Assembly (NCBI GenBank): GCA_027061995.1
Contig: JAMOUT010000092.1
Location: 1 to 23,686, forward strand
Origin: Candidatus Aminicenantota bacterium
Lineage (GTDB): Bacteria; Acidobacteriota; Aminicenantia; JAMOAD01
Direction: 5' to 3'
DNA length: 23,686 nucleotides
Both the position numbers and the translations under genes were made by a program. Under the pieces are notes generated by a model, which was not told the origin of the DNA, did not search any database, and saw only the letters and a program-made list of their open reading frames with translations. This document shows, one piece after another, positions 7,337 through 15,367 of the stretch (the stretch's first letter is position 1; the number at the start of each line of letters is the position of its first letter).

Positions 7337-7392
7337 TTCAAGTTTTTCGGGAGAAAAACTTACTTGAAAAAAAATAATAATTTTGTTAATAT
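7337..7392 (+). promoter_or_regulatory. Putative por operon promoter overlapped by a nested inverted repeat
   Basis: TTGAAA (7364-7369), 17 nt, TAATAT (7387-7392) form a plausible promoter facing porG, with predicted start near 7399. Overlapping its -35 is a nested dyad: outer arms TTCAAG (7337-7342) and CTTGAA (7363-7368), inner arms AAGTTTTTC (7340-7348) and GAAAAACTT (7353-7361) around GGGA. No T-tract follows on either strand, so it is more likely an operator than a terminator. Confidence 0.4.
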
Positions 7393-7398
7393 TCAATT

Positions 7399-7500
7399 AT
7401 GAAAAAAGAGAATTATTTTTCTTTATTTTTCCTTTCATTTTATTTTTTTAATCAGACAAGCGAATCAGAAATAAAGAGGATCAATACAAAATTTATATAG
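7399..7500 (+). CDS. Possible 33-codon leader ORF upstream of porG
   Basis: An ATG at the predicted transcription start opens 33 codons with a basic start (MKKEN), a run of Phe, Leu and Tyr that could be a short membrane segment, and a charged tail. It ends with TAG at 7498-7500, directly before the AGGAGG of porG. It has no Shine-Dalgarno and would need leaderless translation, which other genes in the window also seem to use. Composition alone does not prove that it is coding. Confidence 0.25.
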   Translation: MKKENYFSLFFLSFYFFNQTSESEIKRINTKFI

Positions 7501-7508
7501 GAGGCATA

Positions 7509-8063
7509 ATGTTAGAATTAAGGCTTCATGGAAGAGGTGGACAGGGAACTGTTGTTGCTTCAAAAATTTTGGCAGACGCTGTTGTTATGGCAGGAAAATA
7601 TGTTCAAGCATTTCCCGAATACGGTGTTGAAAGAAGAGGAGCACCGGTTGTTGCCTTTGTCAGAATTGACGATAAATCTATCAATTTAAGGAGTAAGATT
7701 TATAACCCTGATCATCTTCTTGTTTTGGATCCTACCTTAATAGAATCTATTAATGTTACGGAAGGACTAAAAGAACAAGGTATTATTCTTATTAATTCGG
7801 AAAAAGATCCTTCCTCTTTTAATTTTGATGGGAATTTTAAAGTTATGACTGTTGATGCGACAAAGATAGCAATCAGCCATAGACTTGGTTCCAAAGCATC
7901 TCCTATCGTTAATACCGCTATCTTAGGAGGTGTTATAAGAGCTTTATCCATCGCATCACTTGATAATCTTGTTGAAGCTATAAAAAACGGAGTTCCCGTA
8001 AAAGTTGAAGAAAACATTGCTGCGGCAAAAGAGGCATATGAAAGCTTAAAAGGAGGTAATTAG
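7509..8063 (+). CDS. porG: Pyruvate-type 2-oxoacid:ferredoxin oxidoreductase, gamma subunit
   Basis: 184 aa, the normal size for the gamma subunit, which helps bind coenzyme A and supports the heterotetramer that converts a 2-oxoacid (most likely pyruvate) and CoA to acyl-CoA, CO2 and reduced ferredoxin. The hallmark GRGGQGTV is at 8-15, with AFPEYGVERRGAPV at about 39-52. A strong AGGAGG site lies 5 nt before the ATG. It is first of porG-porD-porA-porB, the subunit order seen in thermophile-type Por/Vor operons. Pyruvate and branched-chain enzymes cannot be told apart from this subunit alone. Confidence 0.93.
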   Translation: MLELRLHGRGGQGTVVASKILADAVVMAGKYVQAFPEYGVERRGAPVVAFVRIDDKSINLRSKIYNPDHLLVLDPTLIESINVTEGLKEQGIILINSEKDPSSFNFDGNFKVMTVDATKIAISHRLGSKASPIVNTAILGGVIRALSIASLDNLVEAIKNGVPVKVEENIAAAKEAYESLKGGN

Positions 8064-8064
8064 A

Positions 8065-8358
8065 ATGTTTAAACCCGGTAAAAAGATAAATTTTAACTCG
8101 GCAAAAGATCTTCCTCCGACACCCGCTTCAGTAGGAGATATGACTCATAATTTTACAGGCTCATGGAGAAATCTCAGACCTATAATCGATTATGAAAAAT
8201 GTATAGATTGTATGATTTGCTGGAAATTTTGTCCTGAACCCGCGATTTTTATTGAAAAAGAGAGACCCAAAATTGATTATTATTTCTGCAAAGGATGTGG
8301 TATTTGTGTTACGGAATGTCCTGTGAAATGCATTGCTTTTGAGGAGGAAGGAAAATGA
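8065..8358 (+). CDS. porD: Pyruvate-type ferredoxin oxidoreductase, delta (ferredoxin) subunit
   Basis: 97 aa. Two complete CxxCxxCxxxCP motifs (Cys 46, 49, 52, 56 and Cys 75, 78, 81, 85) would hold two [4Fe-4S] clusters that pass electrons from the catalytic dimer to external ferredoxin. The N-terminal 40 residues, with SWRNLRPI before the first motif, are typical of PorD rather than of a free ferredoxin. An AAAGGAGG site precedes the ATG by about 8 nt, and the gene starts one base after the porG stop. Confidence 0.95.
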   Translation: MFKPGKKINFNSAKDLPPTPASVGDMTHNFTGSWRNLRPIIDYEKCIDCMICWKFCPEPAIFIEKERPKIDYYFCKGCGICVTECPVKCIAFEEEGK

Positions 8359-9509
8359 AAAAAGTTTTAATGGGAAATCATGCCATCTCTATAGGGGCGA
8401 CTTTATCAAGAGTTCAAGTTATAGCAGCGTATCCTATAACTCCGCAAACTCAGGTTGTTGAAAAATTGTCGGAAATAGTTGCAAACGGGGAACTTGATGC
8501 TGAATTTATTAAAGTTGAATCAGAACATTCGGCCATGGCTGCCAGTATAGGTGCGGCGGCAGCGGGAGCAAGAGCTTTCACTGCAACTTCAGCGCAAGGA
8601 CTTCTTCTTATGCACGAAGTTTTACACTGGGCATCAAGAGCAAGACTTCCTATTGTTATGGCGAATATAAACAGAGCCTTGGCTCCCGGATGGACTATTT
8701 GGACAGATCAAAATGATTCTTTGTCTCAAAGAGATACAGGATGGATACAACTGTATGCTTCAGACAATCAGGAAGTTCTCGATAGTTTGATAATAGCTTA
8801 TAAAGTAGCGGAACAACTTTCTCTTCCTGTTATGGTTATTCTTGATGCTTTTGTTTTATCTCATACTTACGAACCGGTTGAGGTTCCGGAGCAATCAGAA
8901 GTTGATAAGTTTTTACCCCCTTTTAACCCCGAATGGAAACTTGATGTAAACAACCCACATGCTTTCGGAGGATTAACAGCTCCCAATATTTATATGGAAT
9001 TTCAATATAACCATCATAATGCTATGTTAAAAGCAAAAGAACTAATAAACAAAGAGGGAGAAGCTTTCGGGAAAATATTCGGAAGAACTTATGGAAATAT
9101 TGACAAATATAAAACAGATGACGCCGATTATATCCTTTTAACATCGGGAACACTTGCAAGAACTTCAAATATAGTTGTTGATTCATATAGAGAGAAAGGG
9201 ATAAAATTAGGAAATCTGAGGGTAAGAACATTCAGACCTTTTCCTACCGAAGAGATTTATGATGCTCTTAAAAAAGCTAAAAAAGTTTTTGTTGTAGATA
9301 GGAATCTGTCTTACGGTCATAGTGGTATTTTCTTTGAAGAGACTAAAGCCTCATTATATAACAGTGATTTGGATATTCCTATTTTCGGATTTGTTACTGG
9401 TTTGGGAGGAAGAGATGTTACTCCGGAATTAATAACAGAGATTGTTGAACATGGTATTAAAAGCGAAAAACCGGAAAATGATGTAATTTGGATGGGGGTG
9501 CAAAAATGA
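8355..9509 (+). CDS. porA: Pyruvate-type ferredoxin oxidoreductase, alpha subunit
   Basis: 384 aa. The N-terminal pyrimidine-binding domain shows AAYPITPQTQVVEKL and KVESEHSAMAASIGAAAAGAR, both very typical of PorA, followed by TATSAQGLLLMHEVLHWA and NDSLSQRDTGWIQLY. The C-terminal part is the transketolase-like domain II. With PorB it forms the thiamine-diphosphate catalytic site. The ATG overlaps the porD stop (ATGA) and has GGAAGGA just upstream. The motif set favours pyruvate as substrate, but 2-oxoisovalerate enzymes are close relatives. Confidence 0.95.
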   Translation: MKKVLMGNHAISIGATLSRVQVIAAYPITPQTQVVEKLSEIVANGELDAEFIKVESEHSAMAASIGAAAAGARAFTATSAQGLLLMHEVLHWASRARLPIVMANINRALAPGWTIWTDQNDSLSQRDTGWIQLYASDNQEVLDSLIIAYKVAEQLSLPVMVILDAFVLSHTYEPVEVPEQSEVDKFLPPFNPEWKLDVNNPHAFGGLTAPNIYMEFQYNHHNAMLKAKELINKEGEAFGKIFGRTYGNIDKYKTDDADYILLTSGTLARTSNIVVDSYREKGIKLGNLRVRTFRPFPTEEIYDALKKAKKVFVVDRNLSYGHSGIFFEETKASLYNSDLDIPIFGFVTGLGGRDVTPELITEIVEHGIKSEKPENDVIWMGVQK

Positions 9510-10408
9510 GCGAAAAAAAGAGAAGATTAAAATTATCAATTCCTGAACAAGAAGTTATGAGACCGGGAAATTTAGCATGTCAAGGTTGCGGAGCATCTCT
9601 TGCCATGAGATATGCTTTAAAAGCTCTCGGGAACAATGTTATCTTGGATTTACCCGCTTGTTGTTGGAGTGTTATAGACGGACCTTTTCCCTATTCTTCG
9701 GTTGGTGTTCCCCTTTTACATATGGCTTTTGAAACTGCCGCTTCAACTGCATCCGGAATCAGAGCCGCTTTAAAAGTTTTGGGGAAAGAGGATACAAAAG
9801 TCGTTGCTTGGGCAGGAGACGGGGGAACTTTTGATATAGGTTTTCAAGCATTATCAGGAGCCGCGGAAAGAAACGAGGATATAATTTATGTATGTTATGA
9901 TAATGAGGCATATATGAATACGGGAATACAAAGAAGTGCCGCCACCCCTTACGGAGCATGGACAACTACAACCCCTGTAAAACATTTTAAAAAACTTCCA
10001 AAAAAGAATATTGTTGAAATTCTTGCCGCACACAGAATACCTTATATAGCTAATCTTAATGTGGCTTATCCCGAAGATTTCATAAAGAAATTTCAGAAAG
10101 CTATGTCAATAAAAGGGATGAAATTTTTACATATTTTTTCTCCCTGTCCTCCGGGATGGAAAATGAAACCCGATGATACTATTAAGGTTGCAAGGTTAGC
10201 AGTTCAAACAAGGACTTTCCCCCTTTATGAAGTGGAAGATGGTTTGAAATATACACTTAATGTTAAAGTTAATAAACCTAAACCTGTTATTGAATATCTT
10301 AGATTACAGGGAAGATTCAAACACCTTACTGAAGAACAAGTCTCCACTATTCAAAAAAATGTTGATGAAGAATGGGCTCTTTTGATGAAAAAAATAGATA
10401 AAGAATGA
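9506..10408 (+). CDS. porB: Pyruvate-type ferredoxin oxidoreductase, beta subunit (TPP-binding)
   Basis: 300 aa. It carries the thiamine-diphosphate/Mg motif, GDGGTFDIG from 104 to YDNEAYMNTG at 131-140, and the cysteines that hold the proximal [4Fe-4S] cluster: CQGC (25 and 28), Cys52 or 53 in ACCW, and Cys214 in SPCPPGW. I chose ATG 9506, which overlaps the porA stop (ATGA) and follows a GGGGGTG stretch, instead of an in-frame TTG at 9488. The substrate-side sequence LPACCWSVIDG is typical of pyruvate/2-oxoacid enzymes. The kinase gene follows after 3 nt. Confidence 0.95.
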   Translation: MSEKKRRLKLSIPEQEVMRPGNLACQGCGASLAMRYALKALGNNVILDLPACCWSVIDGPFPYSSVGVPLLHMAFETAASTASGIRAALKVLGKEDTKVVAWAGDGGTFDIGFQALSGAAERNEDIIYVCYDNEAYMNTGIQRSAATPYGAWTTTTPVKHFKKLPKKNIVEILAAHRIPYIANLNVAYPEDFIKKFQKAMSIKGMKFLHIFSPCPPGWKMKPDDTIKVARLAVQTRTFPLYEVEDGLKYTLNVKVNKPKPVIEYLRLQGRFKHLTEEQVSTIQKNVDEEWALLMKKIDKE

Positions 10409-10411
10409 TTT

Positions 10412-12754
10412 ATGGGTGAGTATAATAGTTATATAAAAATAGCTCTTGCTTTAATTGCGGTTTTGATTTTCGTTAAATTCGTCCAATCTCTTTTTCACTC
10501 AATTAAACTTTCCGAAATTAGGGATAAATCATTTTTATCAACTTTTTTTGATCAGTTTTTTAAAAAAACCGTTTTGATAAATAATGCAAAAAAAGCTTTA
10601 AGAAAAGAGGATTTTGTAACCGCCGGGAAATATTTTGAAGAAGCTGGAGAATTCCCGCAGGCTATTTCCGCCTACGAAAAAGGGAATGAATACTATAGTT
10701 TGGCAAAACTTTTTGAAAACATGAAATTAACAAGAAAGGCAGCCATAAATTATGAAAAGAGCGGTTATCTTAGGGAAGCTGTCAGAATATATAAAAAGAT
10801 GGGGGATAATCTATCCGCTGCAAGAATTTTAGAAAAAAATCAACAGTATGAAGATGCTGCGGATCTATATATGTCGGCAAAAAAATATGATGAAGCGATT
10901 AAGATCTTCGAGAAATTCGGCTACCATAATTATATAGGCAAAGCTTATGAAAAACAGGGGAAATATAAACAAGCTGCGGATGCTTATCTTAAATGGTTTA
11001 AACACATGAATGAATCAAGAATAACCTCCATTGAGATAACGGAGGAGGTTCTTAAATATCTGTTGAAAGCAGCTGATTTATATGTTAAGGTCGGTGAAGT
11101 CGAGAGAGCTATCGGAATTTTGGAAGATGAGGGGATATACGATAAAGCGGCAAAACTATGTGAAACTCACGGAAAATTAGATAAAGCGGCTGAACTTTAT
11201 GAATTAAACCATGATTATAAAAATGCTGCGGAAATATATTTAAAAGCAAATAAAGAGGAAAGAGCTAATCTTATGTTTGCCGATTATTATTATGAAAAAG
11301 GGGAAACACTGTCTGCCGCAAAATATTATTATCTGTCGGGAGATTATGGAAGAGCTGCGGAATTATTCGAGTGGGAGAGAGACTATGAAAAAGCGGCGGA
11401 GGCGTATAGAAAAAATGAAAGCTATTCTTCTGCGGCTGAAAATTACTTAAGAATCGGGAAAAAGGAGATTGCTGCGGAATTATTCATGCTTGGGAATGAA
11501 TATCTTAAAGCAGCGCATATTTACCGTGAGTTGGGAGAATTATCAAAAGCGGGAAATGCTTTTCTTATGGCACAGGATTATTTTAATGCGGGTTTATCAT
11601 ATTATGATAGTGGAAATGCAAAAAAAGCTATTGAATCATTTCAAAAGGTTGATATAAATGATAAGAATTATCATTCTGCAATACTTTTCATCAGTAAGAT
11701 TTTTCTTGCCAGTGGAAAATTGGAACTTGTGTTAAGCACTTTATCAAAATATCTTGAGAATAGACCTGTTTCCCTTGAAACTATAGATCATTATTATATT
11801 TTCGCCCTTGCTTACCAAAAATCGGGAGAATATGAGAAAGCTATTGAACTTTATAAATTGATTCAAGCTGTTAATTTTGATTATAAAGATACTCAAAAAT
11901 TGATAGAGGAAGCTTCTAAACAGATGTCGGAAAAAAAGCAATTAGAATTAGTTAATTCTACCGGCGAAGGAAATATGAGATATAGAATAATAGAAAAAAT
12001 CGGTGAAGGTGGAATGGGACAGGTTTATAAAGCGGAAGATAAAGTTCTGAAAAGGATTGTTGCTCTTAAAGTTTTAAAGAGTAGCTCTATAAGCGGAACC
12101 AAAGCGGAAAATAAGTTTTATTCGGAAGCACAACTTGCGGCCAAGATGAATCACCCCAATATTGTTACTGTTTATGATGTTGGAATGATAAAAGATCAAC
12201 CTTTTATTTCAATGGAATATATAGAAGGGGATAATTTTATCTCTCTTCTGAAAAGAAGAAAAAGATTTAATTTTAAACAAATCGTATTCGTCGCTTCTTA
12301 TCTTTTTAAAGCTCTTGAATATGCTCACAAAAAAGGGATTGTTCATAGAGATATCAAACCGCAAAATATTATGTTAACTAAAGATAAACAGATAAAAATA
12401 ATGGATTTCGGACTCGCAATTATCAAAGATGAATTTAGCACGGATGATAATATAATAGCGGGAACACCTACCTATATGTCTCCCGAGCAAATAAACGGCT
12501 CGAGTCTTGATAATAGAACTGATATATATTCGGCCGGAATAACGCTTTTTCATCTTACGGCGGGATATCCCCCTTTCAAAGGGGAAAATGTGGCTAATCA
12601 ACATCGCTTTGATAAAGCCCCTTTATTATCGAGCATAAGAGAGGATATACCTATGGAATTTTCTAAATTTGTTGAAAAATGTATAGAAAAAAATAAAGAA
12701 AACAGGTTTACATCGGCATCCGAAGCTCTTCTTGTTCTGAAGAAGATGAAATAA
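10412..12754 (+). CDS. Membrane-anchored TPR-repeat Ser/Thr protein kinase
   Basis: 780 aa. Residues 8-26 form one transmembrane helix and the rest should be cytoplasmic. From about 50 to 510 runs an array of short helical repeats of the form AAELYExxGDYxKAAE, a TPR-like solenoid expected to bind protein partners. A complete Hanks-type kinase follows (522-780): glycine loop GEGGMGQVYKAE, VALK lysine near 554, catalytic HRDIKPQN near 645-652, DFG near 665, TPTYMSPEQ activation segment and DIYSAG. All catalytic residues are present, so it should be active. The order (membrane, TPR, then kinase) is the reverse of the common bacterial kinase-TM-sensor plan. It starts 3 nt after porB with no clear ribosome site, so it is probably co-transcribed with the oxidoreductase. 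Its target is unknown. Confidence 0.88.
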   Translation: MGEYNSYIKIALALIAVLIFVKFVQSLFHSIKLSEIRDKSFLSTFFDQFFKKTVLINNAKKALRKEDFVTAGKYFEEAGEFPQAISAYEKGNEYYSLAKLFENMKLTRKAAINYEKSGYLREAVRIYKKMGDNLSAARILEKNQQYEDAADLYMSAKKYDEAIKIFEKFGYHNYIGKAYEKQGKYKQAADAYLKWFKHMNESRITSIEITEEVLKYLLKAADLYVKVGEVERAIGILEDEGIYDKAAKLCETHGKLDKAAELYELNHDYKNAAEIYLKANKEERANLMFADYYYEKGETLSAAKYYYLSGDYGRAAELFEWERDYEKAAEAYRKNESYSSAAENYLRIGKKEIAAELFMLGNEYLKAAHIYRELGELSKAGNAFLMAQDYFNAGLSYYDSGNAKKAIESFQKVDINDKNYHSAILFISKIFLASGKLELVLSTLSKYLENRPVSLETIDHYYIFALAYQKSGEYEKAIELYKLIQAVNFDYKDTQKLIEEASKQMSEKKQLELVNSTGEGNMRYRIIEKIGEGGMGQVYKAEDKVLKRIVALKVLKSSSISGTKAENKFYSEAQLAAKMNHPNIVTVYDVGMIKDQPFISMEYIEGDNFISLLKRRKRFNFKQIVFVASYLFKALEYAHKKGIVHRDIKPQNIMLTKDKQIKIMDFGLAIIKDEFSTDDNIIAGTPTYMSPEQINGSSLDNRTDIYSAGITLFHLTAGYPPFKGENVANQHRFDKAPLLSSIREDIPMEFSKFVEKCIEKNKENRFTSASEALLVLKKMK

Positions 12755-12758
12755 ATAG

Positions 12759-14105
12759 TTAAAAGGGAAATAACTTCTTCTTTTTATGTTTTAATAATTT
12801 TCGATGAAATTGGAGAAACATTTCATCTTTGGGGAAATATTGTAAGGCTTTTAAAACAATTGGTTTTGCTCTTGTTGTAAGATTTTCCTCGTCATATAGA
12901 AGCAATAATTGATAATAAGCTTCTTTCATCCATGGTTCTTTTTTAATTAACTCTAATAAAATTTTTTCCGCATCTTTTTTATAAGAATCTATCTTTGCTT
13001 CAGCCTTAGCTAATAACAAAATGGTTTTATTGTTTAATTCACTATAATTTAAAACATTTTTAATAAGCCGAACAACTTCATTATATTTTTTAAGTTTAAA
13101 CAGATAAGAAGCTCTTGAAAGAGTTTGGGTAGCAAGTTCTTCATCACTAACCTTTTCCTCCTTATCGGATTCCTTTATCTCGCCTAATGAGAATGCTTTA
13201 TTTATAGCGTCGAATATCACCTCAACCATATTTTTCACTTGCTTATCACAATCGGGGGGTAAACGATCGGGATGAAATTTTTTCACCAATCTTAGGTAAT
13301 TTCTCTTTCTTTCGTTTCCTTTTCCTTTAAGGATGGTAGAATAATTCTTGTTCTCTGATAATTCATAATATTCTTGTATCTCTTCAAGAAATGATTCGGA
13401 AATTTTTTGCTTATTTAATTTTTTTTTCTCTTTATCAGTGTTCTCTATAGAGATAAAACCTAAAATATATAGTTTTAATAATGTTTTTATTGTTTCCGTT
13501 TTTTTTAAAAGTTCGGAACTGTCATTTCCATCCTCAATAGTCGTAAGAAATCTCTTTTCTTTTTCGGAAATAAGAGATTCAAAAACCGATTTTTTCGGAT
13601 AATGTTTTGTTATCTTTCCTAAGAGAGAAAGCTTTATTTCATCGGTAATAATAGCAAATTCATTTATTTCTAAAAGTATTTCAATAAGAGATATCTTTAA
13701 TTTATTAGGGTAAGATACATTAGCTTTTTTCTCGGAGAAAGATATTTTCAAAGAAGAATTTTTTGATATATTAAGAGCAATCTTTTTAGCTTGATATCTC
13801 AGTGCCGCATAAAGTTGAGAAGGGGAAATCACTTTATCATTAACAAGTTTTTGTCCTGTTTTTAAATTACTTTTTTTAATATTCTTAATAGCACTCTTCA
13901 AACCATTGTATTTTTCTTTATCAATAATATTCAGGGAATACAAAATATTTAATAGTTTTTCTTCCTCTTTTGTTGTTTCACAGAATGTTAACACCCCTTT
14001 TTCTACATACAGAACTCTCTTGACACTTTGTTTTTCCGCTTGTATTGTCCCCGTTTTATTTTCTTCGATAATTTTACGCAAAAGTGAAATATACTCAATA
14101 TTCAC
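12759..14105 (-). CDS. DUF4388 / J-domain / TPR protein
   Basis: 448 aa in three parts. Residues about 10-220 resemble DUF4388 (TGTIQAEKQSVKRVLYVEKG near the start), a domain common in gliding and predatory bacteria and thought to be regulatory. Residues about 245-310 hold a J-domain-like module with the key HPD at 278-280 (KKFHPDRLPPD), which would stimulate an Hsp70. Residues about 325-448 are TPR-like helices. This order is seen in deltaproteobacterial proteins of unknown function. The start is a GTG with GAGGG about 4 nt upstream. It lies 28 nt behind the PLP enzyme gene and is probably co-transcribed with it; its stop faces the kinase stop with a 4-nt gap. No signal peptide. Confidence 0.75.
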   Translation of the reverse strand: MNIEYISLLRKIIEENKTGTIQAEKQSVKRVLYVEKGVLTFCETTKEEEKLLNILYSLNIIDKEKYNGLKSAIKNIKKSNLKTGQKLVNDKVISPSQLYAALRYQAKKIALNISKNSSLKISFSEKKANVSYPNKLKISLIEILLEINEFAIITDEIKLSLLGKITKHYPKKSVFESLISEKEKRFLTTIEDGNDSSELLKKTETIKTLLKLYILGFISIENTDKEKKKLNKQKISESFLEEIQEYYELSENKNYSTILKGKGNERKRNYLRLVKKFHPDRLPPDCDKQVKNMVEVIFDAINKAFSLGEIKESDKEEKVSDEELATQTLSRASYLFKLKKYNEVVRLIKNVLNYSELNNKTILLLAKAEAKIDSYKKDAEKILLELIKKEPWMKEAYYQLLLLYDEENLTTRAKPIVLKALQYFPKDEMFLQFHRKLLKHKKKKLFPF

Positions 14106-14133
14106 ACAACCCTCTTTATTTATATATAAAGTT

Positions 14134-15315
14134 TTATATTATATTTAAACCTTTTCCGGCTTCATAAAAAGCTTTTAAAACAAATTGTAATTCTTCATCA
14201 CTATGAGTCGCCGTATAACTTGTCCTTATTCTTGAATTATCAGGAGATACCGCGGGTGAAATAACGGGAGTAACAAATATTCCCATCTCCTTTAAAGCAT
14301 ACCATAGTCTAAAAGTTTTTTCATCATCTCCGATTATTACCGGAACGATAGGTGTTATTGTAGGCCCCGTCTTATATCCCATTTTCTGAAATTCCTCTTT
14401 CATCATTACCGAGATTTCCTGAAGTCTTTTTCTTCTTTCGGGCTCTGTCTTGATAATATCTAAAGCTGTTTCCGCTGCCGCAGCTGCCGCCGGTGTTATT
14501 GAAGCCGAGAAAATCATAGGTCTGCCGAAATGTTTTATATATTCTATAACTCTTTCTTCTCCCGCGACAAAACCTCCGAGAGAAGCAAAGGATTTTGAGA
14601 AAGTGCACATTATAATATCGGTCTCATCAATAAGATCAAAATATTCCGCAGTTCCCTGCCCTTTTTCTCCGAGGATTCCAACTCCATGAGCATCATCCAT
14701 AAATATTCGTGCTCCGTATTTTTTCTTAAGCTCCACGATTTTCGGAAGATCAGCGACATCACCATCCATAGAATAAACACCGTCAATAACAATAAGTTTG
14801 CCCATGTCATCGGGGATTGATTTTAATATTCTTTCGAGATCATTCATATCATTGTGTCTGAATTTATAAACTTTACTAAAAGATAATCTTGTTGCGTCAA
14901 TTAGAGAAGCATGATCCAATCTATCTAAAATTAAGACATCGTTTTTGCTCGCAATAGCACTTATTATGGCAAGATTCGTTTGATATCCGGTTGAAAGAAT
15001 TATCGCATCCTCTTTCCCCATAAAATCAGCTATCTTTTTTTCAAGCTCAACATATTTTTTCAAAGTTCCGTTCAATAATCTGGAACCACAGGTTCCGGAG
15101 CCAAACTCATCAATGGCTTTTTTCATTGCCTCATTGATTCTTTTATCCCCGACAAGACCGAGATAATTATTCGAACCAACCATAATCATCTCTTTCCCGT
15201 CAACCTTTATTTTATTCCCATAAACCTCATCAATAGGTATAAAAAAGGGGTAAATACCTTTTCCCTTAGCTTCATCCGCTTCTTTAAAATTATAGCATTT
15301 CTCAAAAATATCCAT
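14134..15315 (-). CDS. Alpha-oxoamine synthase, serine palmitoyltransferase-like
   Basis: The 393-aa PLP enzyme condenses an amino acid with an acyl-thioester. Family marks are GSGTCGSRLLNGT (72-84), LDHAS at 133-137, DDAHGVG at 207-213 and the PLP lysine K241 in TFSKSFASLGG. The family includes BioF (biotin), Kbl (threonine breakdown) and serine palmitoyltransferase (sphingolipids). FGRPMIFSASITPA and NSRIRTSYTATH, together with a neighbouring epimerase-type reductase and the absence of biotin genes, make the sphingolipid branch the most likely; this is inference. I chose ATG 15315, which follows GGAGGA, over ATG 15327, which contains that site. A lipid kinase also lies in the window. Confidence 0.8.
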   Translation of the reverse strand: MDIFEKCYNFKEADEAKGKGIYPFFIPIDEVYGNKIKVDGKEMIMVGSNNYLGLVGDKRINEAMKKAIDEFGSGTCGSRLLNGTLKKYVELEKKIADFMGKEDAIILSTGYQTNLAIISAIASKNDVLILDRLDHASLIDATRLSFSKVYKFRHNDMNDLERILKSIPDDMGKLIVIDGVYSMDGDVADLPKIVELKKKYGARIFMDDAHGVGILGEKGQGTAEYFDLIDETDIIMCTFSKSFASLGGFVAGEERVIEYIKHFGRPMIFSASITPAAAAAAETALDIIKTEPERRKRLQEISVMMKEEFQKMGYKTGPTITPIVPVIIGDDEKTFRLWYALKEMGIFVTPVISPAVSPDNSRIRTSYTATHSDEELQFVLKAFYEAGKGLNII

Positions 15316-15333
15316 TTTTTCCTCCATTTAAAT

Positions 15334-15367
15334 TGTGATAAAATATTTTATGAATTATTTTATCACA
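15334..15367. promoter_or_regulatory. Palindromic divergent promoter/operator
   Basis: A perfect inverted repeat, TGTGATAAAATA (15334-15345), 10-nt spacer, TATTTTATCACA (15356-15367), lies between two divergent genes. Each arm contains TGATAAAAT, which fits an extended -10 (TGn-TAAAAT): the left arm points to the epimerase gene and the right arm to the PLP enzyme gene. The rightward -10 ends 5 nt before ATG 15350. The leftward one would start a message about 36 nt before ATG 15315, ahead of its GGAGG. It could also bind a dimeric regulator or form a hairpin around the start codon. Confidence 0.5.

Noticed and set aside
9488-9505. TTG start extending porB
   Set aside because: The ATG at 9506 has the usual ATGA overlap with porA and a purine-rich site before it.
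14134-15315. BioF of a biotin operon
   Set aside because: No bioA, bioB or bioD gene is near, and the C-terminal motifs and the adjacent reductase fit the serine palmitoyltransferase branch better. It is not fully excluded.
15334-15367. CRP/FNR-type operator (TGTGA...TCACA)
   Set aside because: The half-sites TGTGA and TCACA are separated by 24 nt instead of the 6 nt such dimers need.
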